This document shows, piece by piece, positions 19,817 to 28,075 of a stretch of DNA of 64,000 nucleotides. Numbering within the stretch: position 1 is the stretch's first letter; each line of letters opens with the position of its first letter. The notes beneath the pieces were generated by a model. That model worked only from the letters and a program-made list of their open reading frames with translations. It was not told the origin of the DNA and did no database searches. The position numbers and the translations under genes were made by a program. The stretch spans positions 248,001 through 312,000 of the forward strand of contig JASGJE010000006.1 in NCBI GenBank assembly GCA_049840875.1, given 5' to 3'. The DNA is from JAFDYH01 sp049840875 (GTDB taxonomy: Bacteria; Bacteroidota; Bacteroidia; Chitinophagales; Chitinophagaceae).

Positions 19817-20563
19817 TTATTCATTGTCCCTAAGATATAATTCAACTGCAGTTTTAGTATCACCAAAATAAATCAGTTCACCTTTTCTCAGGTAAGCTGA
19901 CCGTTGACAATATCGCTGAATAATATCCATGGTATGACTGACTAAAACAACGGTTTTGCCCTCTATCCAGCTACTTTCAAAAACTTTAATTGCTTTCTCC
20001 TGGAATTTCATATCACCAACTGCAAATATTTCATCGAGGAACATAATGTCAGCACCTGCATTCACCGCTATTGAAAACCCAAGTCTTGCTACCATTCCTG
20101 ATGAAAAGAATTTGATTTTTGTATCAATGAAATCTCTCAGTTCGGCAAAATCAACGATCTTATCGAAAATGGCATCCACCTCCTTAATTTTTAAACCAAG
20201 CACTGAGCCGGATACGTAGATGTTTTCCCGTGCTGTCAACTCATGGCTCATGCCCACGCCAAGGTTCATCAACATAGTTGATCCGTTAATTTCTATCGTA
20301 CCGGTATCAGTCTTATACACACCGGCAAGCAATTTTGTAAGTGTGGACTTTCCGCTTCCATTTCTTCCTATCAGGCCAATGCTTTCACCTTTTAAAACAT
20401 CAAGGGACATATCTTTTAAAGCTGGGACACTTTTAGCTCGGGGCGGGTTAAATAAGTTAAAAAGACGGTGCTTAACGGTATTGTGACTATCCTCCGTTAT
20501 CTGAAAGGTTTTGCTGATGTTGTTTGCTATTATTGCAAAATCGTGCTTAACGCCCATACTCAT
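19817..20563 (-). CDS. Polysaccharide ABC exporter ATP-binding protein (Wzt-like, no sugar-binding domain)
   Basis: A 248-residue ATPase. Walker A is GLIGRNGSGKSTLTK, and the signature is FFSSGMVARLGF, where SSGM replaces LSGG as is typical for Wzt/TagH polysaccharide exporters. Walker B is IMFLDEIFAVGD and the switch His is in VLVSHTMD. It overlaps its permease gene by 4 bases, so the two form a translationally coupled pair. It ends right after the ATPase fold. The C-terminal carbohydrate-binding domain seen in Wzt proteins that read a terminal cap is absent. Confidence 0.92.
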   Translation of the reverse strand: MSMGVKHDFAIIANNISKTFQITEDSHNTVKHRLFNLFNPPRAKSVPALKDMSLDVLKGESIGLIGRNGSGKSTLTKLLAGVYKTDTGTIEINGSTMLMNLGVGMSHELTARENIYVSGSVLGLKIKEVDAIFDKIVDFAELRDFIDTKIKFFSSGMVARLGFSIAVNAGADIMFLDEIFAVGDMKFQEKAIKVFESSWIEGKTVVLVSHTMDIIQRYCQRSAYLRKGELIYFGDTKTAVELYLRDNE

Positions 20564-21357
20564 AATTTTTCTGAAGCCTTTGAACCCACCTTATTCAATA
20601 GAAAAGCTCCTATCAACAAAAGAGCAATTGCATACAAGTAATCAAAAATAAAAAGATTCCATTCTGGCGGCTGCCGGTATATCAAAACATTCCTGGCATT
20701 AATAATAATGCCCGAAATCGGATTTACATGATCAGCACCTGGCAAAGCACCCCTGAATCTTTCCAGGTTAAAAACTATTGGTGAAACCCAAAAGCCAATA
20801 CCTGTAACAACAAGCCATATCTGGGTAATATCTTTTGCGATAACGTATACATTGGAAAGAATAATAGAGAATGCAAGAGCTAATAAAACAAGGTTGAAAA
20901 ATATCGGTATGAAGTATAACGCTGTAATGCTTAAGCCAGATGTGCCTTCATCAAGAAACTGGTAATAGAGAATAAAGAAAAAAAGATTGAAGAAAAAACC
21001 AATACAGTTTGCCAAAATAGTAGAAAGATAGATCTCTATCTTATTCATGTTGGTATATTCATATAGGTATTTTTTAGTACTTAGTATCTGCACGGTTCCG
21101 GAAGTACTTTCAACAAAAAAATTCCAGAGTATAAGCCCTATAAACAGGAAGGAAATAAAATGTGGAACACCCTGTTTTAAAATTTTCTCGAAAGCAATAT
21201 AATAGATAAAGATATCGGAGACGGGTTTTATCAATGCCCATAGGAGACCTAGTTTATTTTCATAATAGCGTAGCTTGAATTCAATTTTCGCCAGCAGCCA
21301 GATACGCTCCAGTTTGTTTGAACTTTTAATCCAGTCTTTTACAATTTTTATGACCAT
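20560..21357 (-). CDS. Polysaccharide ABC exporter permease (Wzm-like, ABC-2 type)
   Basis: A 265-residue membrane protein with six predicted helices. It starts with an amphipathic cytoplasmic segment containing RIWLLAKIEFKLRYYENKLG, as in Wzm/TagG permeases, then LLWALIKPVSDIFIYYIAF. The periplasmic motif NPISGIIINARNVLIY before the last helices is typical. With the ATPase it exports a finished lipid-linked polysaccharide across the inner membrane. The preceding glycosyltransferase gene ends 2 bases upstream, consistent with one operon. Confidence 0.92.
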   Translation of the reverse strand: MVIKIVKDWIKSSNKLERIWLLAKIEFKLRYYENKLGLLWALIKPVSDIFIYYIAFEKILKQGVPHFISFLFIGLILWNFFVESTSGTVQILSTKKYLYEYTNMNKIEIYLSTILANCIGFFFNLFFFILYYQFLDEGTSGLSITALYFIPIFFNLVLLALAFSIILSNVYVIAKDITQIWLVVTGIGFWVSPIVFNLERFRGALPGADHVNPISGIIINARNVLIYRQPPEWNLFIFDYLYAIALLLIGAFLLNKVGSKASEKL

Positions 21358-21359
21358 AA

Positions 21360-23528
21360 TTATTTCTTGACCATCCGGTAAACTCTATATGCAATTGCCT
21401 TCATAAAACTATTCTGCTTCACCATTGCTATTATCTGTGTTGATATGGCACCCCGGAATGGAAGTTTTTCAGCCAGATAATAATCCAACGACGGATTGTC
21501 TATCGCAATTCCCGGGCCATTTGCATTGAGCAAATTGAAATTTTCCGGAGCAAAAGTAGCATAAAAGTCTTTATGCTTATAACTGATATACTGATATAGG
21601 AGAAGCTTTTTTGTGACAGAAATAGCGCGGATCATTGAATCGGTTCTCACTCTGTAATAAAACAATGCTTCAGGTAACACAACTCCATGACCACCTTTTG
21701 ACAAAATAGAAATTACACTGTCGTAATCTTCCAAACCCTGGAAAGGCATTGATGAATCGTTTTTTCCATACGATAGAAAACTCTGTCGCTTATAAACAAG
21801 GGCGCTGGAATTAACCGTATTGTGATACAAAATAATTGGTGGCTCGGGTATAAACGTGGGCCATATCTTATCAGATCCTTCAAAGTATTTTGTCCAGCAA
21901 GCTACAAAGTCAATATTGCCGTAGGATCGCATCGCTCTTATCGCTTTTGAATAGTATGAAGCATCAATCCTATCGTCAGCGTCAAGAAATGCAAGAAACT
22001 CACCCGAGGCATTTTCTGCTCCTTTATTTCGTGTATGGCCAAGTCCTCCATTGGGGCCGGAAATTATTTTGATGAAGCTATTACTTTTATACTCTTCCAG
22101 TTTCTGCAAGCTGAGCTCATCAGTACTGCCATCATTCACTATTATAATTTCCTTTTCCGGGTAATCTGATTTCAGAATTGACTGTATTGTTTCGTCTACA
22201 TATTTACCCATGTTATAGTAAGGCATTACAACCGATAAAAGTCCTTTCTTTATTGGAAGAGTACCAACATTAGCACGTTTAACAGATGGTCTTATAAAAG
22301 GAAATTCACTTTGTTCTGCAATTTTTCCTGAGAGCAACTTTTCCAAAACCTTCAACTTATCGGGGTAAATAGCGTCGGTGCTATATTTCGTATTCAACTT
22401 CTCCAGCGTATTGCTTGAAATTCTTTTCCGCTCATCGAAAGATAATCCAAGTGTTTTGTTCAGTTGCTGATAAAATGTTTCAGGATTTGTATGATCAAAT
22501 ATAAAGCCGTCGATACCGTCTTCAATTACCTCCGAATGTCCGCCCTGCTTTGATACCAGTAACACTTTACCAAGCGCCATCATTTCGAATACAACATAAG
22601 GCAAATTGTCATTCATGCTAGGCACAATCACAATTTCTGCACCTTGCATTCTTTCAGCAACCTGGGAAGGTTTTATTCTACCCTCTATTTTCAGAAGATT
22701 TTCTCCCAGATATTTTTTAAAATTTTTTCGTATCCAGTCACCCATCGTGAGATCCTCGGGCTGATAAACAATATCCTGGCCTCCGATTATAGTAAGAGGC
22801 CTTTTAAATCCATTTTCCCAAAGATGTTTGAAATAATAAAGTAATTTAAATGCGCCTTTTTGCGGGGTTAGCTTGCCGTAAAAAATAATTTCACCATTAT
22901 GCGAATCGCTTATCGCAACAGGTGCGTTTTTATTCTTGAATGGGTTAGCAATAATTTCAACATTGGGATTAGTAAGTACAAATCGTTTATGCAATTCTTC
23001 AAGCATATATTTACTCGGCGAAATGATAAATGAAGCGGCCTGCAGGCAAAATCGTTCCATTTCGCAAATCCAGTAGTTAGGATATTTGTACATTGGCACT
23101 TGGTTATACTCCATGTACAAAAAAGAAGGAGAATGCATAGTGATCAATACCGGAATATCCTTGCACCAATCGTAAGAAAGATACTTGTATTGAAGAATGT
23201 AATATGCCACGCCCAAGTATTCCTGCGCCTCAATAATGTCTGGTTTGCTTTCTTTTTCGACAAACAATTTTACGATCTGAGAAAATTCATAACTGATGTT
23301 GGTAGTGTGACCAAGAAATGAAGATGATTTTGTGCGGTAGGGATTGAATCGGATCACTCTTACTCCCTGTCGTTGTTCTGTTACAAAATCTGCAACGGAG
23401 GGATCGTTGACAAAGACAGAAACAGAATGGCCGTTTTCAACGAGCATGATAGCCGTATTGTAGCAGTAAGTACTGATGCCTCCGCCAAAAAATGGCGGAT
23501 ATTCCGTCGTAAGTAGCCAGTAGTTCAA
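21360..23528 (-). CDS. Bifunctional glycosyltransferase: GT4 N-terminal half fused to GT2 C-terminal half
   Basis: A 722-residue fusion. Residues 1 to about 400 form a GT-B glycosyltransferase (GT4): EYPPFFGGGISTYCYN near the start, IFYGKLTPQKGAF, and MALGKVLLVSKQGGHSEVIEDG, the EX7E-type sugar-nucleotide site. From about 425 to the end is a GT-A family 2 domain: LSVVMPYYNMGKYV, IIVNDGSTDELS, FLDADDRID (DxD-like) and QGLEDYD. Two transferases in one chain can add two successive sugars. It ends 2 bases before the Wzm-like permease gene. No membrane segment is obvious. Confidence 0.9.
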   Translation of the reverse strand: MNYWLLTTEYPPFFGGGISTYCYNTAIMLVENGHSVSVFVNDPSVADFVTEQRQGVRVIRFNPYRTKSSSFLGHTTNISYEFSQIVKLFVEKESKPDIIEAQEYLGVAYYILQYKYLSYDWCKDIPVLITMHSPSFLYMEYNQVPMYKYPNYWICEMERFCLQAASFIISPSKYMLEELHKRFVLTNPNVEIIANPFKNKNAPVAISDSHNGEIIFYGKLTPQKGAFKLLYYFKHLWENGFKRPLTIIGGQDIVYQPEDLTMGDWIRKNFKKYLGENLLKIEGRIKPSQVAERMQGAEIVIVPSMNDNLPYVVFEMMALGKVLLVSKQGGHSEVIEDGIDGFIFDHTNPETFYQQLNKTLGLSFDERKRISSNTLEKLNTKYSTDAIYPDKLKVLEKLLSGKIAEQSEFPFIRPSVKRANVGTLPIKKGLLSVVMPYYNMGKYVDETIQSILKSDYPEKEIIIVNDGSTDELSLQKLEEYKSNSFIKIISGPNGGLGHTRNKGAENASGEFLAFLDADDRIDASYYSKAIRAMRSYGNIDFVACWTKYFEGSDKIWPTFIPEPPIILYHNTVNSSALVYKRQSFLSYGKNDSSMPFQGLEDYDSVISILSKGGHGVVLPEALFYYRVRTDSMIRAISVTKKLLLYQYISYKHKDFYATFAPENFNLLNANGPGIAIDNPSLDYYLAEKLPFRGAISTQIIAMVKQNSFMKAIAYRVYRMVKK

Positions 23529-23598
23529 TCTTTGTATTTTGTTATGTCGTTAGCTGCGGTCTCAATCCCAATCGCGTAAAACGATATACCTACACCAA

Positions 23599-24333
23599 CT
23601 AATTTTTTTTGAAATCGCCCCTGGAAAAGAATTTTTCTATCAGGCAATACAGGTAAATAAAAAAATACCTACTTCCCATTTCCTTTATCTTCAATTTCGA
23701 TTCTCCTGTCTTCCTGTTTCGCCAGGAATTAGGAATGTAAGTATAGGAATAATTTCTTACAATGGCCTTTAGTGAAAGCTCCAATGTAAGATTAAAATGC
23801 GGCGAAAGAAAGGGTTTCAGGCCCATTATTGTTTCGCGTTTATAAAGCTTAAAAGCATTTGTTAAATCATTATATCTCAAACCCATGCTCCAGCTAACCA
23901 GGTTGTTAACGAACCTGTTCAGAAATTTCTTTGGCTGCGGGTAATCAATTACGGTCGCACCTTTAATCCATCGGCTTCCAAAAACACAATCGTATTTCCC
24001 TTCGCGCATCCTAAAATAAAAACGTACCAAATCTGCAGGATCATCACTAAGATCAGCCATCATAATCGCTACACAATCTCCGTTAAATCTCTCGAGGCCG
24101 TATCGTACAGCATACCCAAATCCGTTGGGGCCGGGATTTGTATAAAAGGTTAGGGATGGTATTTTGTTTTGCAATTCTTGCAAAAGATGAAGCGTGTTAT
24201 CTTTGGAATTGTCATTTACAACAACAATTTCATGTTCTATTGCCTCTTGATTGAGTGTTTGGTATAGCGTCGTGATTGTTTCCTCAATGCTTCCTTCTTC
24301 GTTATATGCAGGAATAACTATCGATAATTTCAT
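23599..24333 (-). CDS. Family 2 glycosyltransferase, dolichol-phosphate mannosyltransferase-like
   Basis: A 244-residue GT-A enzyme with the DPM1-like layout: KLSIVIPAYNEEGSIEET at the start, EIVVVNDNSKDNT, and AIMMADLSDDPADLV (metal-binding acidic motif). SRWIKGATVIDYP and SWRNRKTGESKLKI near the C-terminus complete it. It has no membrane anchor, so it resembles single-domain polyprenyl-phosphate sugar synthases. It may supply a polyprenyl-phosphate sugar for the GT-C-like membrane protein at 28076-29980, which is an inference from family habits only. Confidence 0.88.
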   Translation of the reverse strand: MKLSIVIPAYNEEGSIEETITTLYQTLNQEAIEHEIVVVNDNSKDNTLHLLQELQNKIPSLTFYTNPGPNGFGYAVRYGLERFNGDCVAIMMADLSDDPADLVRFYFRMREGKYDCVFGSRWIKGATVIDYPQPKKFLNRFVNNLVSWSMGLRYNDLTNAFKLYKRETIMGLKPFLSPHFNLTLELSLKAIVRNYSYTYIPNSWRNRKTGESKLKIKEMGSRYFFIYLYCLIEKFFSRGDFKKN

Positions 24334-24366
24334 TACAGGATAATTGAATATTCCATTCTAAAATAT

Positions 24367-25428
24367 TTATAATCGGGCTTTCATTTCAACTAACATCTGC
24401 GACAATACATCGTGTACGTTGTATTTCCAATTCCAGGAGGGATAATGTTCTTTAAACTTCGTCATATCACTTATATACCAGATATGATCCCCTATTCTAT
24501 TTGTTTCAGAATATGCAATTGTCATCTTATTTCCTGTTATTTCTTCACACATACTAATGCCTTCGAGCATTGAACAATTACTGAATCGACCGCCACCAAC
24601 ATTATATGCTTCACCCTGCTTTGGATTTTGATAAAAATGCCAGAATAAGTTAACAAGGTCAAGACTGTGAATGTTATCACGCACTTGCTTGCCTTTGTAA
24701 CCAAAGATAGTGTACGGTTTTTTTGTAATTGCACAGCGCATAAGGTACGCCAAAAAACCATGAAGCTGGGCCCCACTATGTTTAGGACCAGTAAGACAAC
24801 CCCCGCGAAACACCCCTACATTCATTTTAAAGTATTTTCCATATTCCTGCGCCATTATATCAGCCGCCACTTTCGAAGCGCCGAATACAGAATGTTTTGT
24901 ATTATCGAGGGACATTTTTTCATCAATTCCGTTTTCAAAGTATGGATGTTTTTCATCAATCTCCCACCTTGTTTCTTGCTCGATCAAGGGTAAAAAGTTA
25001 GGGTTATCTCCATATACTTTATTAGTCGAGGTAAAAATAAAAACCGCTTGCGGTGAATAAATTCTCGTTAGTTCAAGTAGATTTAATGTGCCGCTGGCAT
25101 TGATATGGAAATCTGTAAGCGGTTCTTTAGCCGCCCAATCATGGCTCGGTTGAGCTGCAGTGTGTACGATCAGTTTAATATCTTTTCCGTATTCTTTGAA
25201 AATTTTCTCTAAATCCTGATAGTTTCTTATATCAGGATTATAATGCTGATAGTTGGACACAGCCTTTTCAATTCTCTCCTTGTTCCAGTTTGTCGATCCA
25301 TCCGAACCAAAAAAGTACTCACGCATGTTGTTATCGATACCGATAATTTTGTCAAATTTCTGCGAGAAAAATTCTACTGATTCACTGCCGATAAGTCCTG
25401 CTGAGCCCGTAATAATTGCAATATTCAT
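24367..25428 (-). CDS. NAD-dependent sugar epimerase/dehydratase (CDP-paratose-2-epimerase-like), catalytic Tyr replaced by Phe
   Basis: A 353-residue extended SDR with the NAD motif GSAGLIG at 8-14 and a sugar-nucleotide site in FRGGCLTGPKHSGAQLHG. The usual YxxxK active pair reads Phe182-Gly-Ala-Ser-Lys186 (HSVFGASKVAAD), so the Tyr is absent at its expected place while Lys is kept. A TSTNKVYG motif supplies the Thr. The gene follows a paralogous SDR by 15 bases, so the two probably act on one nucleotide-sugar route. The exact sugar (for example tyvelose/paratose type) is inferred from family resemblance only. Confidence 0.85.
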   Translation of the reverse strand: MNIAIITGSAGLIGSESVEFFSQKFDKIIGIDNNMREYFFGSDGSTNWNKERIEKAVSNYQHYNPDIRNYQDLEKIFKEYGKDIKLIVHTAAQPSHDWAAKEPLTDFHINASGTLNLLELTRIYSPQAVFIFTSTNKVYGDNPNFLPLIEQETRWEIDEKHPYFENGIDEKMSLDNTKHSVFGASKVAADIMAQEYGKYFKMNVGVFRGGCLTGPKHSGAQLHGFLAYLMRCAITKKPYTIFGYKGKQVRDNIHSLDLVNLFWHFYQNPKQGEAYNVGGGRFSNCSMLEGISMCEEITGNKMTIAYSETNRIGDHIWYISDMTKFKEHYPSWNWKYNVHDVLSQMLVEMKARL

Positions 25429-25443
25429 ATTCGTATGTTTAAA

Positions 25444-26511
25444 TTAACTAAGGATAGGTTTTAATTGTCTTTCATTTTGTTTAATCCATGTGAAAATATC
25501 TTCCATAATCTCGTTAACTGATATCTGTGGCGACCACTGTGTCAGATTGTTAATTTTACTATTATCAGACAGATATATCCGTATATCGGCTTTTCGATTT
25601 TCGGGAATAGAATCAATATTGATTTTATTTCCAGTAATCTCTTCGCATATTTTTGTCAGTTCACATAAAGATGCACTCACATTTCTTGAACCTCCAACAT
25701 TAAAAACTTCGCCATTGAATTTTTCTGGTTGATGGATTTGCAAGTCGACAAGTGTAAACAAATCTTTTACATGCAAAATATCTCGTACCTGTTTACCCAT
25801 ACCACCATATCCAATATAAGCAAGGTTTTGATTCCAAAAATGTTTCGCCATCCAAAGAACAACAACACCCTGGTCCACTTTTCCCATCTGGTATGGACCT
25901 GTGAGTACACCACATCTGTTGACTACGGTATTTAATCCAAACGTTGTATTGTATTCCTCTACCATTAATTCTGATGCAAGTTTGGTTGCTCCATACAACG
26001 ATCTGGATCCCTTTAGCGGAAATTCTTCATTAATTCCGGATTGAGTAACGCCGAGCACCTTTTGATCACCGTTTATTTCAAACCTTGTAGGGGTTTCTAA
26101 TACCTCAATGGTTTCTATTGTTTTTATAGGATAAACTCTACTCGTTGAAAGAAAAATAAAACTTGCTTTATTTTGCAATGCAAAATTTAAAGCGTTTATC
26201 GTACCATTTAAATTCGTTTCAATGAGATAATCTGTATCGCCATCCATTCCCGCTAAAACCGATGGTTCTGCGGCGGCGTCAATTACGCAGGATAGAGGAT
26301 ATGTTATTTGTGCAAAATCTCCTTTATTGCGAATATCACCGTGAATAAATTGTACTTCCTTTTCCTTTAATCGTAGCAGGTTTAATTCCGAACCGCGACG
26401 TTTCAAATTATCCATACAAATCACTTTATACGATGGATATTTCGTTTTTAAAGAAATGGCAAGATTTGTTCCAACAAAACCGGCTCCCCCGGTTATCAAA
26501 ATTGTATGCAT
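25444..26511 (-). CDS. NAD-dependent sugar epimerase/dehydratase
   Basis: A 355-residue extended SDR with NAD motif GGAGFVG at 8-14, Thr in LSTSRVYP, and a complete active pair Tyr173-Gly-Ala-Thr-Lys177 (SRSLYGATKLAS). NRCGVLTGPYQMGKVDQG matches the substrate loop of its downstream paralogue, so the two share ancestry. It resembles CDP-tyvelose/paratose epimerases. It ends 15 bases before that paralogue and starts 19 bases after the tail-bearing protein gene. Confidence 0.87.
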   Translation of the reverse strand: MHTILITGGAGFVGTNLAISLKTKYPSYKVICMDNLKRRGSELNLLRLKEKEVQFIHGDIRNKGDFAQITYPLSCVIDAAAEPSVLAGMDGDTDYLIETNLNGTINALNFALQNKASFIFLSTSRVYPIKTIETIEVLETPTRFEINGDQKVLGVTQSGINEEFPLKGSRSLYGATKLASELMVEEYNTTFGLNTVVNRCGVLTGPYQMGKVDQGVVVLWMAKHFWNQNLAYIGYGGMGKQVRDILHVKDLFTLVDLQIHQPEKFNGEVFNVGGSRNVSASLCELTKICEEITGNKINIDSIPENRKADIRIYLSDNSKINNLTQWSPQISVNEIMEDIFTWIKQNERQLKPILS

Positions 26512-26530
26512 ATTTTAATAGTAAACTATC

Positions 26531-27325
26531 TCAATTTTTCCTGAATAATGATTTGAGCGTACGTTTTCCCTTCAAGACTTTAATGACATGCCCAAATCTT
26601 TTATACCATAACGGCAAGACCTCATACTCTTGCTGATACCAGTTAATAATGTCATAATATTGCTTTTCGCCAATTTCTTTACTTAAGGCAATAAATGAAT
26701 AATAAAGATCATTTCGCTTTTTCCAAAGATTCGATTTTTCGTCTGCCCATGCTTTTTCATTTCTGAGATCAGTAATTGTGAAAAAAAACTGAGCAGTTAT
26801 ATTCGTTTTATTACTGTTATAGTTCACGAATACTACCTGGCGTGGCTCTATATTCACATAGTTTTCAAATCGACTATCGTCTACGATCTCATCAGTTTCA
26901 ATGTTGCAAAATAAAATATTGTCAACGATCTGATCAATACCGTTCGGATCAATAGGGAGGAATTGAATTGGGGCTTCACCTTGTTGCAGAAAAAATTCCG
27001 CAAGCCGGTCGAGTGACGCCAAATTATAGTCACCAGTTGTAGAAAAAACAGGAATTCGATTTTTATTTTTTCTAAAGTTTCCGGATAATGTTGATAGAAG
27101 ATAGAAGATTGTTATGAGATCTTCATGTAGTTTGAGCAGCACGTTTTCATTCAATGACACTATGAAATTGAATTCAATACTTCTTACAAACGCAATAATC
27201 GCCCCCATATCTGGTTCAACACAATCGATAACGATATTTGCGCTATTTTTTGTCTCATTGAACCAATTCACACTTTCGTTGATTGCTGAACATGGTATTG
27301 AATAAAATACAGAGGATGTAGCCAC
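26531..27325 (-). CDS. Unknown glycan-locus protein with conserved aromatic-basic C-terminal tail
   Basis: A 264-residue soluble protein with no family I recognise. The last 43 residues are strikingly similar to the end of the protein at 31846-32907: EYEVLP, WYK, FGH, IKV, GKRT and KSLF occur in the same order, 26 of 36 positions identical. Two coiled-coil proteins upstream end in a shorter WYK tail. The N-terminal 220 residues show alternating hydrophobic strands and helices, which could be a divergent transferase fold. The gene abuts the RgpF-domain gene 27326-28051, the same order as in the other tail/RgpF pair. Confidence 0.7.
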   Translation of the reverse strand: MATSSVFYSIPCSAINESVNWFNETKNSANIVIDCVEPDMGAIIAFVRSIEFNFIVSLNENVLLKLHEDLITIFYLLSTLSGNFRKNKNRIPVFSTTGDYNLASLDRLAEFFLQQGEAPIQFLPIDPNGIDQIVDNILFCNIETDEIVDDSRFENYVNIEPRQVVFVNYNSNKTNITAQFFFTITDLRNEKAWADEKSNLWKKRNDLYYSFIALSKEIGEKQYYDIINWYQQEYEVLPLWYKRFGHVIKVLKGKRTLKSLFRKN

Positions 27326-28051
27326 TCAAATAGATTTAATCGTTAGGCCATCTGATAATACAATCCAGCATAATAATCTTTCCCATGAATGAGTGTAAGT
27401 TCCTGAAAAATTATCCAGAACATTTCCGTACTCAAGTTGCTGTCGAATCTTCAAAGGATCAAATTTCTTAAAAAAATTCAGCATAGCATCTGCTCTTGCC
27501 CAAAACATTGTCCCCGCTACATAATCGAAAGTTTTGCAGTTTATTTGATAATCACACAACAGTCTTTCGAGTAGCTGTCCGTTATTGCCAGTAAATTTTC
27601 CATCGGTCCTTAATTCCTTTGTAACATAGTTTTTGGATGCAATAATTCCATATGACGATGGATTGGAAATTATTGCATCAATAACCGCGGTTTGCCCGCA
27701 ATCAATTATTTTAAATAATTCCCTTTTCCATGTTTTTGTATTTAGCGCCTGCAGACTTTTTTTGTCATGTAGAAAAACAATCCAGCCCGGCTGAAGTCCC
27801 ATTTGGATGCAAGTAGCCAGCAACAGCATTTTGCCGCCAATATCTTTACCCTGGTTACTACTAATTGTAATGATAGAATTTGGGAAATTTTTCAGTAACT
27901 CTTTTTTGATTTCGAATTGATTGGGAGTATCTGAACAAATATTAAAAAGATAAGTCGGTTTAAAAAAAGCCATGCAAGCAAGTTGCTCTGCTATATGATC
28001 GACAGTATCTTCAAAAAATATATGATATAAAACTACAACTGAAGGCTTCAC
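27326..28051 (-). CDS. RgpF-family (rhamnan synthesis protein F-like) protein
   Basis: A 241-residue single-domain protein of the type often annotated rhamnan synthesis F. Motifs are NQGKDIGGKMLLL, IVFLHDKKS, WKRELFKII, YGIIASKNYV, FDYVAGTMFWARADAML and HSWERLLCW. RgpF-type proteins take part in rhamnose-rich or related polysaccharide assembly as probable glycosyltransferases. The same domain occurs at the C-terminal end of the larger gene 32919-35653. It abuts the tail-bearing gene 26531-27325. Confidence 0.82.
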   Translation of the reverse strand: MKPSVVVLYHIFFEDTVDHIAEQLACMAFFKPTYLFNICSDTPNQFEIKKELLKNFPNSIITISSNQGKDIGGKMLLLATCIQMGLQPGWIVFLHDKKSLQALNTKTWKRELFKIIDCGQTAVIDAIISNPSSYGIIASKNYVTKELRTDGKFTGNNGQLLERLLCDYQINCKTFDYVAGTMFWARADAMLNFFKKFDPLKIRQQLEYGNVLDNFSGTYTHSWERLLCWIVLSDGLTIKSI

Positions 28052-28075
28052 TATGTTTTAGTTGATTGGTATAGG

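Noticed and set aside
26531..27325. Naming the tail proteins WbsX-like transferases
   Set aside because: Only one short segment of the larger protein (31846-32907) recalls WbsX; the smaller has no similar segment.
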